The notes: generated by a model not told the origin, from the letters alone. Counted from the first letter of the stretch, positions 1 to 8,203 are shown. The stretch is DNA of 48,309 nucleotides from Vibrio sp. 99-8-1 (GCF_013114595.1 NZ_VTXE01000036.1:1-48309); one strand, 5' to 3'. Program-made: numbers and translations.

Positions 1-97
1 CGTCAGATAATCTTGAAAGGGAATGCCATTCCTTCAATTATCTTTCTTGAACTGAACTTGTTGATGTTGCTCTGAATCCTGCATCTTGAGGTCACTT

Positions 98-122
98 GAG
101 TATACTTTAGTGAGACGAGCGC
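98..122 (-). repeat. Dispersed intergenic repeat, copy A
   Basis: Read on the minus strand, this stretch carries TACTCAAGTGACC followed by TCAAGATGC. The same 22 or so bases recur, with one change, at 47571-47596 in the opposite orientation, and a partial version lies at 25564-25577. The repeat continues leftward into a hairpin-forming stretch (positions 13-37, TTGAA..GGAAT against ATTCC..TCAA). It lies outside any gene, downstream of the torA terminator. I believe such motifs are common between genes in Vibrio genomes, but the family name is not known to me. Confidence 0.6.
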
Positions 123-215
123 TTCGTTAACCATCAAACGCTTTCTCAAGGCAGATGCTTTTGATTAAACAACAATCTTTGTTTTATCAAGAACAGAGTG
201 GATAGGCTGACCGTT

Positions 216-237
216 ATACTCAAACATACTTGAGTAT
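216..237. repeat. Inverted repeat ATACTCAA / TTGAGTAT
   Basis: Two perfect 8-base arms (216-223 and 230-237) are separated by a six-base loop. The arms share the CTTGAGTAT core of the dispersed intergenic repeat at 98-122, so this is probably an edge of the same element family. It is not followed by a T-run and so is unlikely to be a terminator. Confidence 0.5.
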
Positions 238-255
238 ATTGCTAAAGCATAAACG

Positions 256-290
256 ACAAAAAAAATGCCAGTCACAAGACTGGCATTTTT
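256..290 (-). terminator. Terminator of the torECA operon
   Basis: AAAATGCCAGTC and its complement (to 290) pair around an ACAA loop. Read leftward the stem is followed by a run of eight T (complement of the A-run at 257-264). The position, about 24 bases past the torA stop, fits an intrinsic terminator for the leftward operon. The T-run at 286-290 would also permit use from the other side. Confidence 0.88.
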
Positions 291-313
291 GTTTAACAGA
301 TAACTGCTAACTG

Positions 314-2776
314 TTATTTAGTTACCATCATTGGACCGCCAAATGCCGTCACTGGTGGTACTTCACCTTTGAACTTCTCAAAGTCAACCAAACAAGTGTT
401 AGCTGATGTCGCTTGAGCAAGCTCAGAAGATGGAATATCTTGAGTCAATGTGTTTGGATCGCCATATGTATCAATAGCACCAATCTTCTCATTCAGAGGG
501 CCGTACCATGCGCCTTCTTCAATACGTACAACACCTTGAGCATAACTATCAGTGACAACTGCACCTGCTAGTAATTGACCACGGTCATTGAATACACGTA
601 CTAGGTCACCGTCTTTAATACCTTTAGACTTAGCATCTACAGGGTTGATGTAGATTGGCTCACGACCTTGAACTGCATAAGTTGCACGCATCTCTTCAGA
701 CTCACACATTTGTGAGTGTAGACGCTTGTCTGGGTGACAAGATTGCAACCAGAATGGGTGTTTCTTAGAACCAGGACCGCCGTGTGAACGTTCTGATTTT
801 TCAAACCACATTGGGTGCTCTTGACAGTGATCATAGCCGTAGCCTTTGATCTTACGGCTTGAAATTTCAATAAAGCCAGATGGCGTACCAAGTGCATTCG
901 TTTCTGGATCATCACGGAATGCCGCATGACGAACCCAAGGTTTACCCTTACCAGCGTCAAAGTAACCTTCGCTCCAGAACTGATCAAACTTAGGAAGGTC
1001 AAATTTGCCTTTGTTCGCTTTAACACAGTTATCGTATAGGCTGCGAACCCATTCCATCTCGTTCATACCGCGAGTGTATTCTGCATCACGACCAAAGCGC
1101 TTAGTTAGGCCAGTCATAATGTCGAAGTCGCTACGAGATTCAAACATAGGCTCAATCAGTTTGTTCATCGCGATAACACCACGGTTAGAGTATGAACCAT
1201 AACCATCAATATCATTACGTTCAAACTGAGTACATGCAGGAAGTACGATATCAGAGAAGCGACAGCTAGCTGTCCAAGCAAACTCGATAGTCACTACAGT
1301 TTGTAGCGTTTGGAATGCTTTCTTCATGCGGTTGCGATCTTGGTGGTGATGCCAAGGGTTACAACCAGAGATAACCATCATTTTGTAGCCAGGAAGGTTA
1401 ACTTTGTTACCGTTGTAGTTAATTTCTTTTCCTGGTTCAACTAAACAGTCGACCCAGCGAGCTACAGGGATAGTTGAGCTGTGGCCGTTAAAGTCTTTGT
1501 TGTCCCACTTAGGCGTAGTGCCTTTGTCTGGGTTGCTTGGGAAGCCACCAGGCATAGCAAAACCAGTTGATGGAACACCAATAGAGCTGTAGTGGTGACC
1601 ATAAGATACACCGCCACCAGGAAGACCGATTTGACCGATCATCGCTGCAAGTACAGCACCCATCCAGTATGGTTGCTCACCGTGCTCTTGACGTTGGATA
1701 CACCAACCGAATAGAAGCTGTGTACGACCTTTAACTAGAGTACGAGCAAGTTTGCGAATATCTTCCGCGCTCATACCTGTAATTTCAGCAGCCCACTCTG
1801 GAGTCTTCTCTACTTTATCTTTCGTTTCGCCATTTACATAAGCAATAAACTCTTCAAAGCCTAGGCAGTATGTATCAACGAAATCTTCGTCATAAAGCTC
1901 TTCTTTATACAATGTGTGTGCAAGTGCCAGCATCAGAGCAACGTCTGTTTGCGGGTTTACATACATGTGTTCGTTGTTAAGGAAACGCTGAGTTTTGTTT
2001 TTAACTGGGTCAATAGAGATAACATTGATCTCACCTTTGGCCACTTTCTCTTTTAGCTGATCTAGGTACTCATAAGATTCGTGAGTTTCACATGCCCAAC
2101 CAACTTGAAGGTTTTTAACTGGATCATTAGCCCACATAACAATGTTGTCACTGTTTGCTAAGATTTCAGTCCAAGAAGTTCCTTGCGCGTATACTTCTGT
2201 TGAACCTAACACGTATGGTAGTACTGTTTGACCAGCACCTGTTGAGTAGTCACCCACTTTCTTAATGTAGTTACCATGCATTGCAACAGCGCGACGCATA
2301 TGGTTACCAGCTGAGTGGAACTGACCCGTTGTACGCCATCCTGTTTGACCAGCATGAAGCGCCCATGGACCGTAATCTTTTTGTACACGCTCTAGTTCGT
2401 TATAGAAGAAGTCTAGTGCTTCATCCCAAGTGACACGAACAAAACGGTTGTTACCGCGTGTATCCGCAGCGTATTTGTGTTTTTTCAGCCAGTCTAGACG
2501 TACCATTGGGTAACGTACACGAGATGGGCTGTAGATAATCCCTTTAATACCGTTTAGCATTTCAGTTGGATACTTATCCAGTTCTAAAGGTTTAATTTCT
2601 TCAACCTTATTATTCACTACGCGAGCACGGAACGCGCCCCAGTGTGAACCAGATGTTTTCCACTCGCCTGCATCTGCTGCATTGGCAGTTGCTGACATAA
2701 GTAAGCTTGGACCAATTACCGATGCAGCACTTGTTGCCGCCGCACCTTTAAGAAAGCTTCTTCTTGTAATAGTCAT
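314..2776 (-). CDS. torA: Trimethylamine-N-oxide reductase catalytic subunit TorA
   Basis: Periplasmic molybdenum enzyme that reduces TMAO to trimethylamine as terminal electron acceptor in anaerobic respiration. At 820 residues it has the usual TorA length. The N-terminus has a twin-arginine signal (TRRSFLKG, residues 4-11), a hydrophobic stretch and a likely cleavage after ANA (31-33), so it should be exported folded by Tat. The motif GDYSTGAGQ (175-183) contains the serine expected to ligate molybdenum in the DMSO-reductase family. The C-terminal part has the molybdopterin-dinucleotide-binding domain. It is last in torE-torC-torA, 19 bases after torC, and receives electrons from TorC. The maturation chaperone gene torD is not here but at 22653-23300. 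The TorA assignment over BisC/DmsA rests on the torC neighbour and overall similarity. Confidence 0.95.
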   Translation of the reverse strand: MTITRRSFLKGAAATSAASVIGPSLLMSATANAADAGEWKTSGSHWGAFRARVVNNKVEEIKPLELDKYPTEMLNGIKGIIYSPSRVRYPMVRLDWLKKHKYAADTRGNNRFVRVTWDEALDFFYNELERVQKDYGPWALHAGQTGWRTTGQFHSAGNHMRRAVAMHGNYIKKVGDYSTGAGQTVLPYVLGSTEVYAQGTSWTEILANSDNIVMWANDPVKNLQVGWACETHESYEYLDQLKEKVAKGEINVISIDPVKNKTQRFLNNEHMYVNPQTDVALMLALAHTLYKEELYDEDFVDTYCLGFEEFIAYVNGETKDKVEKTPEWAAEITGMSAEDIRKLARTLVKGRTQLLFGWCIQRQEHGEQPYWMGAVLAAMIGQIGLPGGGVSYGHHYSSIGVPSTGFAMPGGFPSNPDKGTTPKWDNKDFNGHSSTIPVARWVDCLVEPGKEINYNGNKVNLPGYKMMVISGCNPWHHHQDRNRMKKAFQTLQTVVTIEFAWTASCRFSDIVLPACTQFERNDIDGYGSYSNRGVIAMNKLIEPMFESRSDFDIMTGLTKRFGRDAEYTRGMNEMEWVRSLYDNCVKANKGKFDLPKFDQFWSEGYFDAGKGKPWVRHAAFRDDPETNALGTPSGFIEISSRKIKGYGYDHCQEHPMWFEKSERSHGGPGSKKHPFWLQSCHPDKRLHSQMCESEEMRATYAVQGREPIYINPVDAKSKGIKDGDLVRVFNDRGQLLAGAVVTDSYAQGVVRIEEGAWYGPLNEKIGAIDTYGDPNTLTQDIPSSELAQATSANTCLVDFEKFKGEVPPVTAFGGPMMVTK

Positions 2777-2795
2777 AGGGTACTACTCCTTTAAC

Positions 2796-3980
2796 TTAAT
2801 GATGACCTTCAGAAAAATCTGAAGAATGTTTTTGTAAATATTTTAAAATGAGTGTTTCACTGTCTTTATCAAAGTTTACAAACGCTAGCATTCCGTTAAA
2901 CATGCTAGGCCATGTATTAGTGTCAAAGTGACCTTCTTCTGGCTGTGTATGACAAGTCGAACAGTTTGATTGATATGCTTCTTTTGATTCATCCCAAATT
3001 AGGTCAAAAGAGTTGAGCATATCGGCTTTTTTCAGCCACAGTTTGGCGGTAACACGCTGCCAAGGAAGACCCGTTAGTTCATCCACTTTCTTCTCAAACT
3101 TCTCGACAACGGCTTTGTTCTTAGCGGTCTTTTTCTCTAATGTCGCAGTAGGGATGTTCATACCAAAGTCTTCTTGAATAACTCGAGCAAACCCACGTGC
3201 TTTACGCCAGCCAGCGATTTCGATTTGAACGATATCACCTTCGTTAGCAATCACTTTTACCGCTGAAGCTGGTGCTAGAGTACCTGCTGGCTTCTCCATC
3301 TTTTCATCTTCAAACAGTGGCAAGTATTTGGTGCTGACAATGGTTTCACCAACTGAGTAATCGGTATTTTTGGCTTCTTCCGCTAATTTCTGCGTCATTG
3401 CGCCGGCACTATTCATACCTTCCGGCAGTTGGTGAGCGATGCCTTTATGACAATCAACACAACTTTGGTCTTTTTCTGCAGCAGGAATCATCGCGGTTTG
3501 CGCCGCTTTGGACATGGTATCGAAATCCATGGAGCTATAGTTGTGGCAGTTTTTACACTCTAGTGAACCGTTAGCACTGAAACGGTCCCATTCGTGTTGT
3601 GCTAGCTCTAGACGACGCTCTTCAAATTTTCCAGCTTCATCGTAGTTGCCAAAAATTTGTGCATAGACCTCTTTCGACGCTTGCATCTTACGAGCTATTT
3701 TGTCTGTCCAGTTATGAGGAACATGGCAGTCAGGACAAGTGGCACGTACTCCAGAGTTGTTCTTCCAGTGCACAGTCTCTTGCAGCTCTTTATAAACATT
3801 GGCTTCCATGGTGTGGCAGCTAATGCAAAATTCTTCGGTGTTAGTCGCTTCTAAAGCAGTGTTAAAACCACCCCAGAAAATTACACCCGCAATAAAGCCG
3901 CCTAAAGTAAGTACACCTAAACTTATGTGCACTGCCGGCTTTGTCATCGTGGTCCAGATACTTTTGATAATGGATGTCAT
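2796..3980 (-). CDS. torC: Pentaheme c-type cytochrome TorC
   Basis: Membrane-anchored NapC/NirT-family cytochrome that carries electrons from the quinol pool to TorA. One N-terminal membrane segment (about residues 18-40) is followed by four CxxCH haem sites in the NapC-like domain: CISCH 52-56, CPDCH 82-86, CKNCH 142-146 and CVDCH 174-178. A fifth, CSTCH (340-344), lies in the C-terminal TorC domain. Five haems and 394 residues match TorC and distinguish it from the tetrahaem NapC. The start codon has an AGAGAAG ribosome site in front. It follows torE by 41 bases and precedes torA by 19. Confidence 0.95.
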   Translation of the reverse strand: MTSIIKSIWTTMTKPAVHISLGVLTLGGFIAGVIFWGGFNTALEATNTEEFCISCHTMEANVYKELQETVHWKNNSGVRATCPDCHVPHNWTDKIARKMQASKEVYAQIFGNYDEAGKFEERRLELAQHEWDRFSANGSLECKNCHNYSSMDFDTMSKAAQTAMIPAAEKDQSCVDCHKGIAHQLPEGMNSAGAMTQKLAEEAKNTDYSVGETIVSTKYLPLFEDEKMEKPAGTLAPASAVKVIANEGDIVQIEIAGWRKARGFARVIQEDFGMNIPTATLEKKTAKNKAVVEKFEKKVDELTGLPWQRVTAKLWLKKADMLNSFDLIWDESKEAYQSNCSTCHTQPEEGHFDTNTWPSMFNGMLAFVNFDKDSETLILKYLQKHSSDFSEGHH

Positions 3981-4021
3981 GATCGCTTCTCTAAAAAATT
4001 AAAATCAAAATAGGTACAAAA

Positions 4022-4198
4022 TTAACCATGAGTCCCAGGAGGGCCCATAAATAAAATTTGCATTATCCAAATCAGAAATCCGTATCCTCCAACAAAAGCA
4101 ACGCTTAAGATTGGAAAAAGAACAACAGTAATTAGCAAGAACGATTTCCATTCCAAAGAACGTTCTTCCTGCCCACTACTTTTATTAACATTACTCAT
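4022..4198 (-). CDS. torE: TorE/NapE family small membrane protein
   Basis: A 58-residue protein read directly from the sequence: start ATG at 4198, stop TAA at 4022. The first 18 residues are polar (MSNVNKSSGQEERS...). One long hydrophobic helix follows (about residues 19-50), with the FPILSVAFVGGYGF pattern typical of NapE/TorE proteins, then a short tail ending PPGTHG. TorE proteins accompany torC and torA in Vibrio and Shewanella relatives. The exact role is not established, though assistance to quinol-to-cytochrome electron transfer has been proposed for the family. It is first in the operon, 41 bases ahead of torC, preceded by an ACAGGTAA ribosome site. Confidence 0.85.
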   Translation of the reverse strand: MSNVNKSSGQEERSLEWKSFLLITVVLFPILSVAFVGGYGFLIWIMQILFMGPPGTHG

Positions 4199-4696
4199 AC
4201 ATTTACCTGTTATGTAATTAGTTCATTCCGGTTAAACATGAAAAACACTGAATTACTTTACCTTTCTTTACAGAAATTCTAGACCACATAATTTGTGTGG
4301 TTCAATATAAGAACCTTGCTTTAGAGCCCTTATTTACTGGTTTTTTGATATGGAACGGAGATGTGTTTTAATAAGATTTAATGTGAAAAAACATGAACAG
4401 ATGTGTAAAATTAATAATGTTATCAATATGTATTAATTGTTATTAACACGTATATCTTTGCACTATATTGGTACGATTATTCATCGCGAAAAGTTTTTAA
4501 TTTGACTCAAAAACAGTCAATATTTACGTTAATAAAATGTAAAATGTGAGCTCCCCCCCCATACATATGGAATATCGATTCTCTGGCTGCAAATGTCGTT
4601 TATGAACTCAAGACATTGATGCCGTTTTAAATGCTGCCTGTTCGAGGCATTTAGGGTTAAGATAAATAACAACCACTTAGAAACATGAGATGACCT
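4199..4696. other. Intergenic region between torE and fetB
   Basis: About 500 bases between two divergent genes. It holds the leftward tor promoter with a TorR-like box (4371-4400) and a 5'-leader inverted repeat ACCACA/TGTGGT (4283-4301). Nearer fetB lie a run of eight C (4553-4560) and a bulged stem AAATGC..GGCATTT (4629-4652). The middle is very AT-rich. I see no open frame with a convincing start and no fetA remnant. Confidence 0.6.
4371..4400 (-). promoter_or_regulatory. Candidate TorR box and promoter of torECA
   Basis: On the minus strand CTGTTCATGT (4400-4391) matches the E. coli tor box CTGTTCATAT at nine of ten positions. TTTTTCACAT follows directly as a weaker second decamer. TTAAAT (4381-4376) could be the -10, putting the box over the -35, as is usual for an OmpR-type activator. 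The same arrangement occurs ahead of torD (22597-22620). The tor-box comparison is from memory of the E. coli torCAD promoter; use here is inferred. Confidence 0.6.
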
Positions 4697-5488
4697 ATGC
4701 AGTCTGCTATTGATATAACTTGGCTTCAGCTGGCTTTATTCTCAATCACACTCGTGATCCCGCTAGCAATAAGTCGTTACTATCAGCTACAAATGAATCG
4801 AGAGATATTGATTGCAACGGTGCGAATGGCCGTTCAACTTACTTTGGTGGGTCTCTACTTACAGTTTGTTTTCGAGCTAAATAGCGTAGCACTGAACATT
4901 ACTTGGCTGGTGATTATGGTCTTGATAGGTGGAAGTGCCATTATCGACAAGGCCAATTTGCCGAAAAAACGATTGATGATTCCGGTGGTATCCGGACTTT
5001 TCATCGGTCTTCTCCCCGTTATCTTACTACTCTGCTTTTATGTTATTGAACCAAGTCCTTGGTACAGTGCGCAGTATTTAATCCCCATATCGGGAATGTT
5101 GTTAGGCAACAGCCTTAGCGGAAACATTGTTGCTCTACAAAACTTATACGATGCATTTGAACAGAGAAAAGACGAATACCATGCGGCTTTATCACTGGGA
5201 GCGTCCGTTAAGTATGCATCTGTACCTTTTGTCCGTACTGCCATGCAAAAAGCCCTTGCGCCCATACTAGCGTCAATGACAACCACAGGGTTAGTCACGC
5301 TGCCTGGCATGATGACCGGTCAAATTCTTGGAGGAGCAAGCCCCTTGCTCGCGATCAAATACCAGTTGGTCATTATGATCGCCATCTTCGTTATGATGAG
5401 TATTTCTCTTACTGTCTCTTTGCAATTGAGCATAAAACAGACAATCACAAAAGAGGGCAAAGTACTGATAAAATTTATTAAAAAATAG
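4697..5488 (+). CDS. fetB: FetB/YbbM-type ABC transporter permease, without FetA
   Basis: Integral membrane protein of the UPF0014/FetB family, 263 residues, with about seven hydrophobic segments starting at residue 9. The conserved central region runs GMLLGNSLSGN (about 132-142) to TTTGLVTLPGMMTGQILGGASP (about 195-216, the family hallmark). In E. coli FetA (ATPase) and FetB form an iron-export ABC transporter that aids oxidative-stress resistance. No ATPase gene lies on either side: upstream is the tor promoter region, downstream a terminator and an unrelated small gene. It therefore probably works with a FetA encoded elsewhere or without one. Function is by family; the metal is not shown here. 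Confidence 0.85.
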   Translation: MQSAIDITWLQLALFSITLVIPLAISRYYQLQMNREILIATVRMAVQLTLVGLYLQFVFELNSVALNITWLVIMVLIGGSAIIDKANLPKKRLMIPVVSGLFIGLLPVILLLCFYVIEPSPWYSAQYLIPISGMLLGNSLSGNIVALQNLYDAFEQRKDEYHAALSLGASVKYASVPFVRTAMQKALAPILASMTTTGLVTLPGMMTGQILGGASPLLAIKYQLVIMIAIFVMMSISLTVSLQLSIKQTITKEGKVLIKFIKK

Positions 5489-5528
5489 CTTGCACTTTCT
5501 CTATCCCGAGAAAATCAAGCTTAGCAGA

Positions 5529-5563
5529 GTTTATCCACAGATAATGTGGATAAACTGTTTTAA
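5529..5563 (+). terminator. Terminator-like stem made of two DnaA-box sequences
   Basis: GTTTATCCACA (5529-5539) and TGTGGATAAAC (5545-5555) form a perfect 11-bp stem with a GATAA loop, followed by TGTTTTAAAA. As a hairpin it fits the fetB terminator, though the T-run is short. Each arm contains TTATCCACA, the consensus nine-base DnaA box, one in each direction. Confidence 0.6.
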
Positions 5564-5670
5564 AACTGACCATTTTAGTCAAAGGTAACAATTCTGGTGA
5601 TTGTTGCTTGTTTCACTTGATAGAGCGCTTTATGGTTTTAGTTAGAAAATAACTACTTTGAGAACACAGC

Positions 5671-5904
5671 ATGAAATATAGCCAAGAAAACATCGCAGAA
5701 CTTAACCTTCTTCTTCAATTTGATATCAGTAGTTCTGCAACAGGTATTAAAGTTCATCAAGAAGCAGCAGCCGAAATGAAGAGTGCTGTGGCAAGTCTAT
5801 ATAGCAAAGGACTATGTACCATGCCCGACGGCGGTTATCTTACTGACGAAGGAATAGAAATGGCAGAACTGGCAGATAAACTGCTACGCGTAATTTCAGC
5901 TTAA
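5671..5904 (+). CDS. TIGR02647 family small protein
   Basis: A 77-residue soluble protein that I recognise as resembling the TIGR02647 family of short proteins found in Vibrio, Pseudomonas and relatives; some annotations call it DNA-binding without clear proof. It has a leucine-rich first half (ELNLLLQFD, residues 10-18), a helix around EAAAEMKSAVASLYSKGLC (about 30-49) and a conserved GGYLTDEGIEMAELADKLL tail (55-73). The tail resembles a small winged-helix or helical fold. The start follows TTGAGAACACAGC. The stop is one base before the next gene, so the two are probably co-transcribed. No function is assigned. Confidence 0.75.
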   Translation: MKYSQENIAELNLLLQFDISSSATGIKVHQEAAAEMKSAVASLYSKGLCTMPDGGYLTDEGIEMAELADKLLRVISA

Positions 5905-5905
5905 T

Positions 5906-6754
5906 ATGTCAGGTGCTATAGCCATTGTTGGTGGAGGCTGGCTCGGTCAGCCTTTAGCCTTATCTATACAGCAGCAAGGAGTACATCCGGTATACGTCAC
6001 TCGCACAAGCGAGCAAGGTGTTAAAGAGCTACAACATGCGGGCTTAAATGGCCTCTTGCTCAAACTGCCACTCACCAATCAAGATCAAACCTCTCAATTT
6101 GTTCAATCGCTAATAGAAAAAAATGTTTCCACCATTATTGGCAGTTTCCCGCCGGGATTTCGTAAAGGACAAGGTCAACAGTACTTATTACAGTGGCAAG
6201 CTCTTATTGAAGTGGCAAAACAAGCCAATATAGATAATGTGATTATGGTCAGTTCAACAACAGTTTATCCACAGGTGTCAGGCACAGTCAAAGAGGAAGA
6301 TGCCACTCTTCAACTGGCAGCCAATAACGCACTATTCTCCGATAATGCTCGTACCATGTTGGCAGCAGAACAAGCCTTAATAGAGTCGACATTGGGATAT
6401 ATGATTGTTCGCTGTTCGGGGTTATTCGGACCAAATCGACATCCGGGAAGGTTTGTCAGTAAACTAAAATCGATCAGCAGTGCAGCACCTGCCAATATGC
6501 TACATTTACAAGACGCCATTGGTGTTATTCAGTTCGTACTCTCTCGTGTAACCCATCAGATAATCAATGCCTCTTCTCCTGCATTAGTCTATAAATCCGA
6601 ATTTTATCAAACGGCACTCCAGCAGTATGATGCCACTCTTAATATGCCGGAAATAACAACAACAGCAGACAAGCAAATATCTTCACAGAAGCTACAGCAA
6701 TCTGGCTATCATTTTGTTTACTCTAACGCTATCGATGGCCTTCAGCACTGCTAA
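5906..6754 (+). CDS. NAD-binding SDR/YeeZ-like nucleoside-diphosphate-sugar epimerase family protein
   Basis: A 282-residue soluble protein with an N-terminal Rossmann motif IVGGGWLGQPLALSI (7-21). It lines up with extended short-chain dehydrogenases of the YeeZ type. A VSSTTVYP strand (112-119) corresponds to the SDR serine/tyrosine region, and RCSGLFGPNRHPGRF (about 165-179) is the typical substrate-side segment. The usual YxxxK catalytic pair is not obvious, so enzymatic activity is uncertain. It begins one base after the TIGR02647 gene, with no separate promoter visible. An internal perfect TTATCCACA sequence lies at 6265-6273. The substrate is unknown. Confidence 0.7.
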   Translation: MSGAIAIVGGGWLGQPLALSIQQQGVHPVYVTRTSEQGVKELQHAGLNGLLLKLPLTNQDQTSQFVQSLIEKNVSTIIGSFPPGFRKGQGQQYLLQWQALIEVAKQANIDNVIMVSSTTVYPQVSGTVKEEDATLQLAANNALFSDNARTMLAAEQALIESTLGYMIVRCSGLFGPNRHPGRFVSKLKSISSAAPANMLHLQDAIGVIQFVLSRVTHQIINASSPALVYKSEFYQTALQQYDATLNMPEITTTADKQISSQKLQQSGYHFVYSNAIDGLQHC

Positions 6755-6946
6755 GGTGTCATCATTTAATAAGTACCAACTTCATCCGAGATACTCTCTT
6801 CATTAAGGTCTGTTGGCCTTTCGAAACTATTTTTGCAACAGGTGCTTTATACTGCGTGATAAGTCGTTTACATAGAGTAACTATGCGGCTCTTCTCATGC
6901 CTTGCTCAAACCGCTTTCAGATGGAACAAAATCTGTTCTCGAAAAT
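6755..6946. other. Convergent intergenic region with a shared 15-base repeat
   Basis: CATTAAGGTCTGTTG at 6801-6815 occurs identically at 21483-21497, also downstream of a rightward gene. Here it is followed by GCCTTTCGAAAC. No stem with a T-run is visible for either the SDR gene or the efflux operon. Confidence 0.5.
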
Positions 6947-8203
6947 TCAACAGACTCTTGTAAATATCACCTCAACCTGCACCTCTTGTTGTGAATTTTG
7001 GTAACAGAACCTCCAGCCCTGCTTGGCACAAATGCGTTTGACCAATTCAAGTCCTAAACCAAAACCACTAGAATGGTCACCCTGATAAGAACTGTGGTTG
7101 GACACGGTAACCGTCTCATCCGAAACGAATATACTGATCTCACCCTGCTCTGCATACTGAAAAGCATTACGGATTAGATTGCTCATCACGATTTCTATTA
7201 AAGCGGGATTAACGAGGCAACTCCCCTCACCTTTAATTGAAACACTCAATTGCTTGTGCTGCTTTAAATAATCAAGTCGTGTTATTAGCTCCTCGCTCAC
7301 TTGTCGCAATGAGACCGACTCAACCTCCAACTCTTCTTTTGATTCTCGTGCCAACCACAAAATCGTTCGACTGAGAGTCGTCATATTTTCAACCGCATGC
7401 TTTGCTCTATTTAAAGGCCGGGATTCGCCAATTTGTTCATCGAGCGTATCCAAACTGGCCTGCATTATAGCGAGTGGCGTTCTTAACTCGTGGCTGGCAT
7501 TACGTAGAAATTGGGTTTCTCTCTGATTATAAGCGCTAATCCTCTCAACAGCTGACTCCAGTTGCTCCGCCAAGTCATTCAGCTCCTCATAATCATAAAC
7601 AGACTTTGGTTGCTGCTGCTCCGTGCCCAGTTTTTCCGCCCACAGTTTTAGATGAACAAACGGCTTTCCTAAACTTCTCATCCACCAGGCAACCAACGCA
7701 AAAAGAAGCAGCATAAATACCGCGATGGCTATCAAGCTTTGCATAACGATTATTTTAATGTACTTCTCAAAGTAGCGTTCAGAGTACTCACTAGAGTACT
7801 CCCCTAACCAATAGATTATCTCTCCAGACGCGAGTGGAAGCTTCATCAACTCAAGGTAAATAAGCTCGCCATTTAATTCGGCTTCCTTACTCTCGGGTTT
7901 ATTCAAAATAAGAGTATCGGGGGATTGATATTCTGTTTTTACATACTCAGGCAACTTCTCCCAGTGACGATAAACGTTAGAGTTAGACAGCAGAGACACC
8001 TCTACATCAGTAAGTTCATTTTGCTGTTCTAACTGACGAGATAAGCTGATCGCTTCAATTTGAATATCGACATCTGCAGCCGTATCAATACCGAAAATGT
8101 ACTGGACCGTAATAATGCCAACCATGAAGACAACCAATATTGAACCAAACATGATCAACTTGCGTGACAAGCTTTTCTGTAAAGATACCGCTTTTCTTTT
8201 CAT
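6947..8203 (-). CDS. Sensor histidine kinase of the RND efflux operon
   Basis: A 418-residue membrane kinase. There are two transmembrane segments (about 18-36 and 150-174) enclosing a periplasmic sensor of about 110 residues. A HAMP-like linker is followed by the HisKA box FLRNASHELRTPLA with phospho-acceptor His238. The ATPase domain has an N-box SNLIRNAFQYAE (341-352) and a G-box GFGLGLELVK (380-389). The N-box has RNA where many kinases have KNA or DNA. The C-terminus is short after the G-box. It overlaps the response-regulator gene by four bases (ATGA) and is last in the efflux operon, so it probably senses a pump substrate or envelope stress and phosphorylates that regulator. The periplasmic domain is not one I recognise. 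Confidence 0.88.
   Translation of the reverse strand: MKRKAVSLQKSLSRKLIMFGSILVVFMVGIITVQYIFGIDTAADVDIQIEAISLSRQLEQQNELTDVEVSLLSNSNVYRHWEKLPEYVKTEYQSPDTLILNKPESKEAELNGELIYLELMKLPLASGEIIYWLGEYSSEYSERYFEKYIKIIVMQSLIAIAVFMLLLFALVAWWMRSLGKPFVHLKLWAEKLGTEQQQPKSVYDYEELNDLAEQLESAVERISAYNQRETQFLRNASHELRTPLAIMQASLDTLDEQIGESRPLNRAKHAVENMTTLSRTILWLARESKEELEVESVSLRQVSEELITRLDYLKQHKQLSVSIKGEGSCLVNPALIEIVMSNLIRNAFQYAEQGEISIFVSDETVTVSNHSSYQGDHSSGFGLGLELVKRICAKQGWRFCYQNSQQEVQVEVIFTRVC

Noticed and set aside
637..2388. Open frames on other frames within torA
   Set aside because: They are out-of-frame shadows of a strongly conserved gene, with no ribosome site and no recognisable protein.
4553..4560. Run of eight C as a phase-variation tract for fetB
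   Set aside because: It lies about 135 bases before the gene, outside any reading frame and not at a recognisable promoter spacer.
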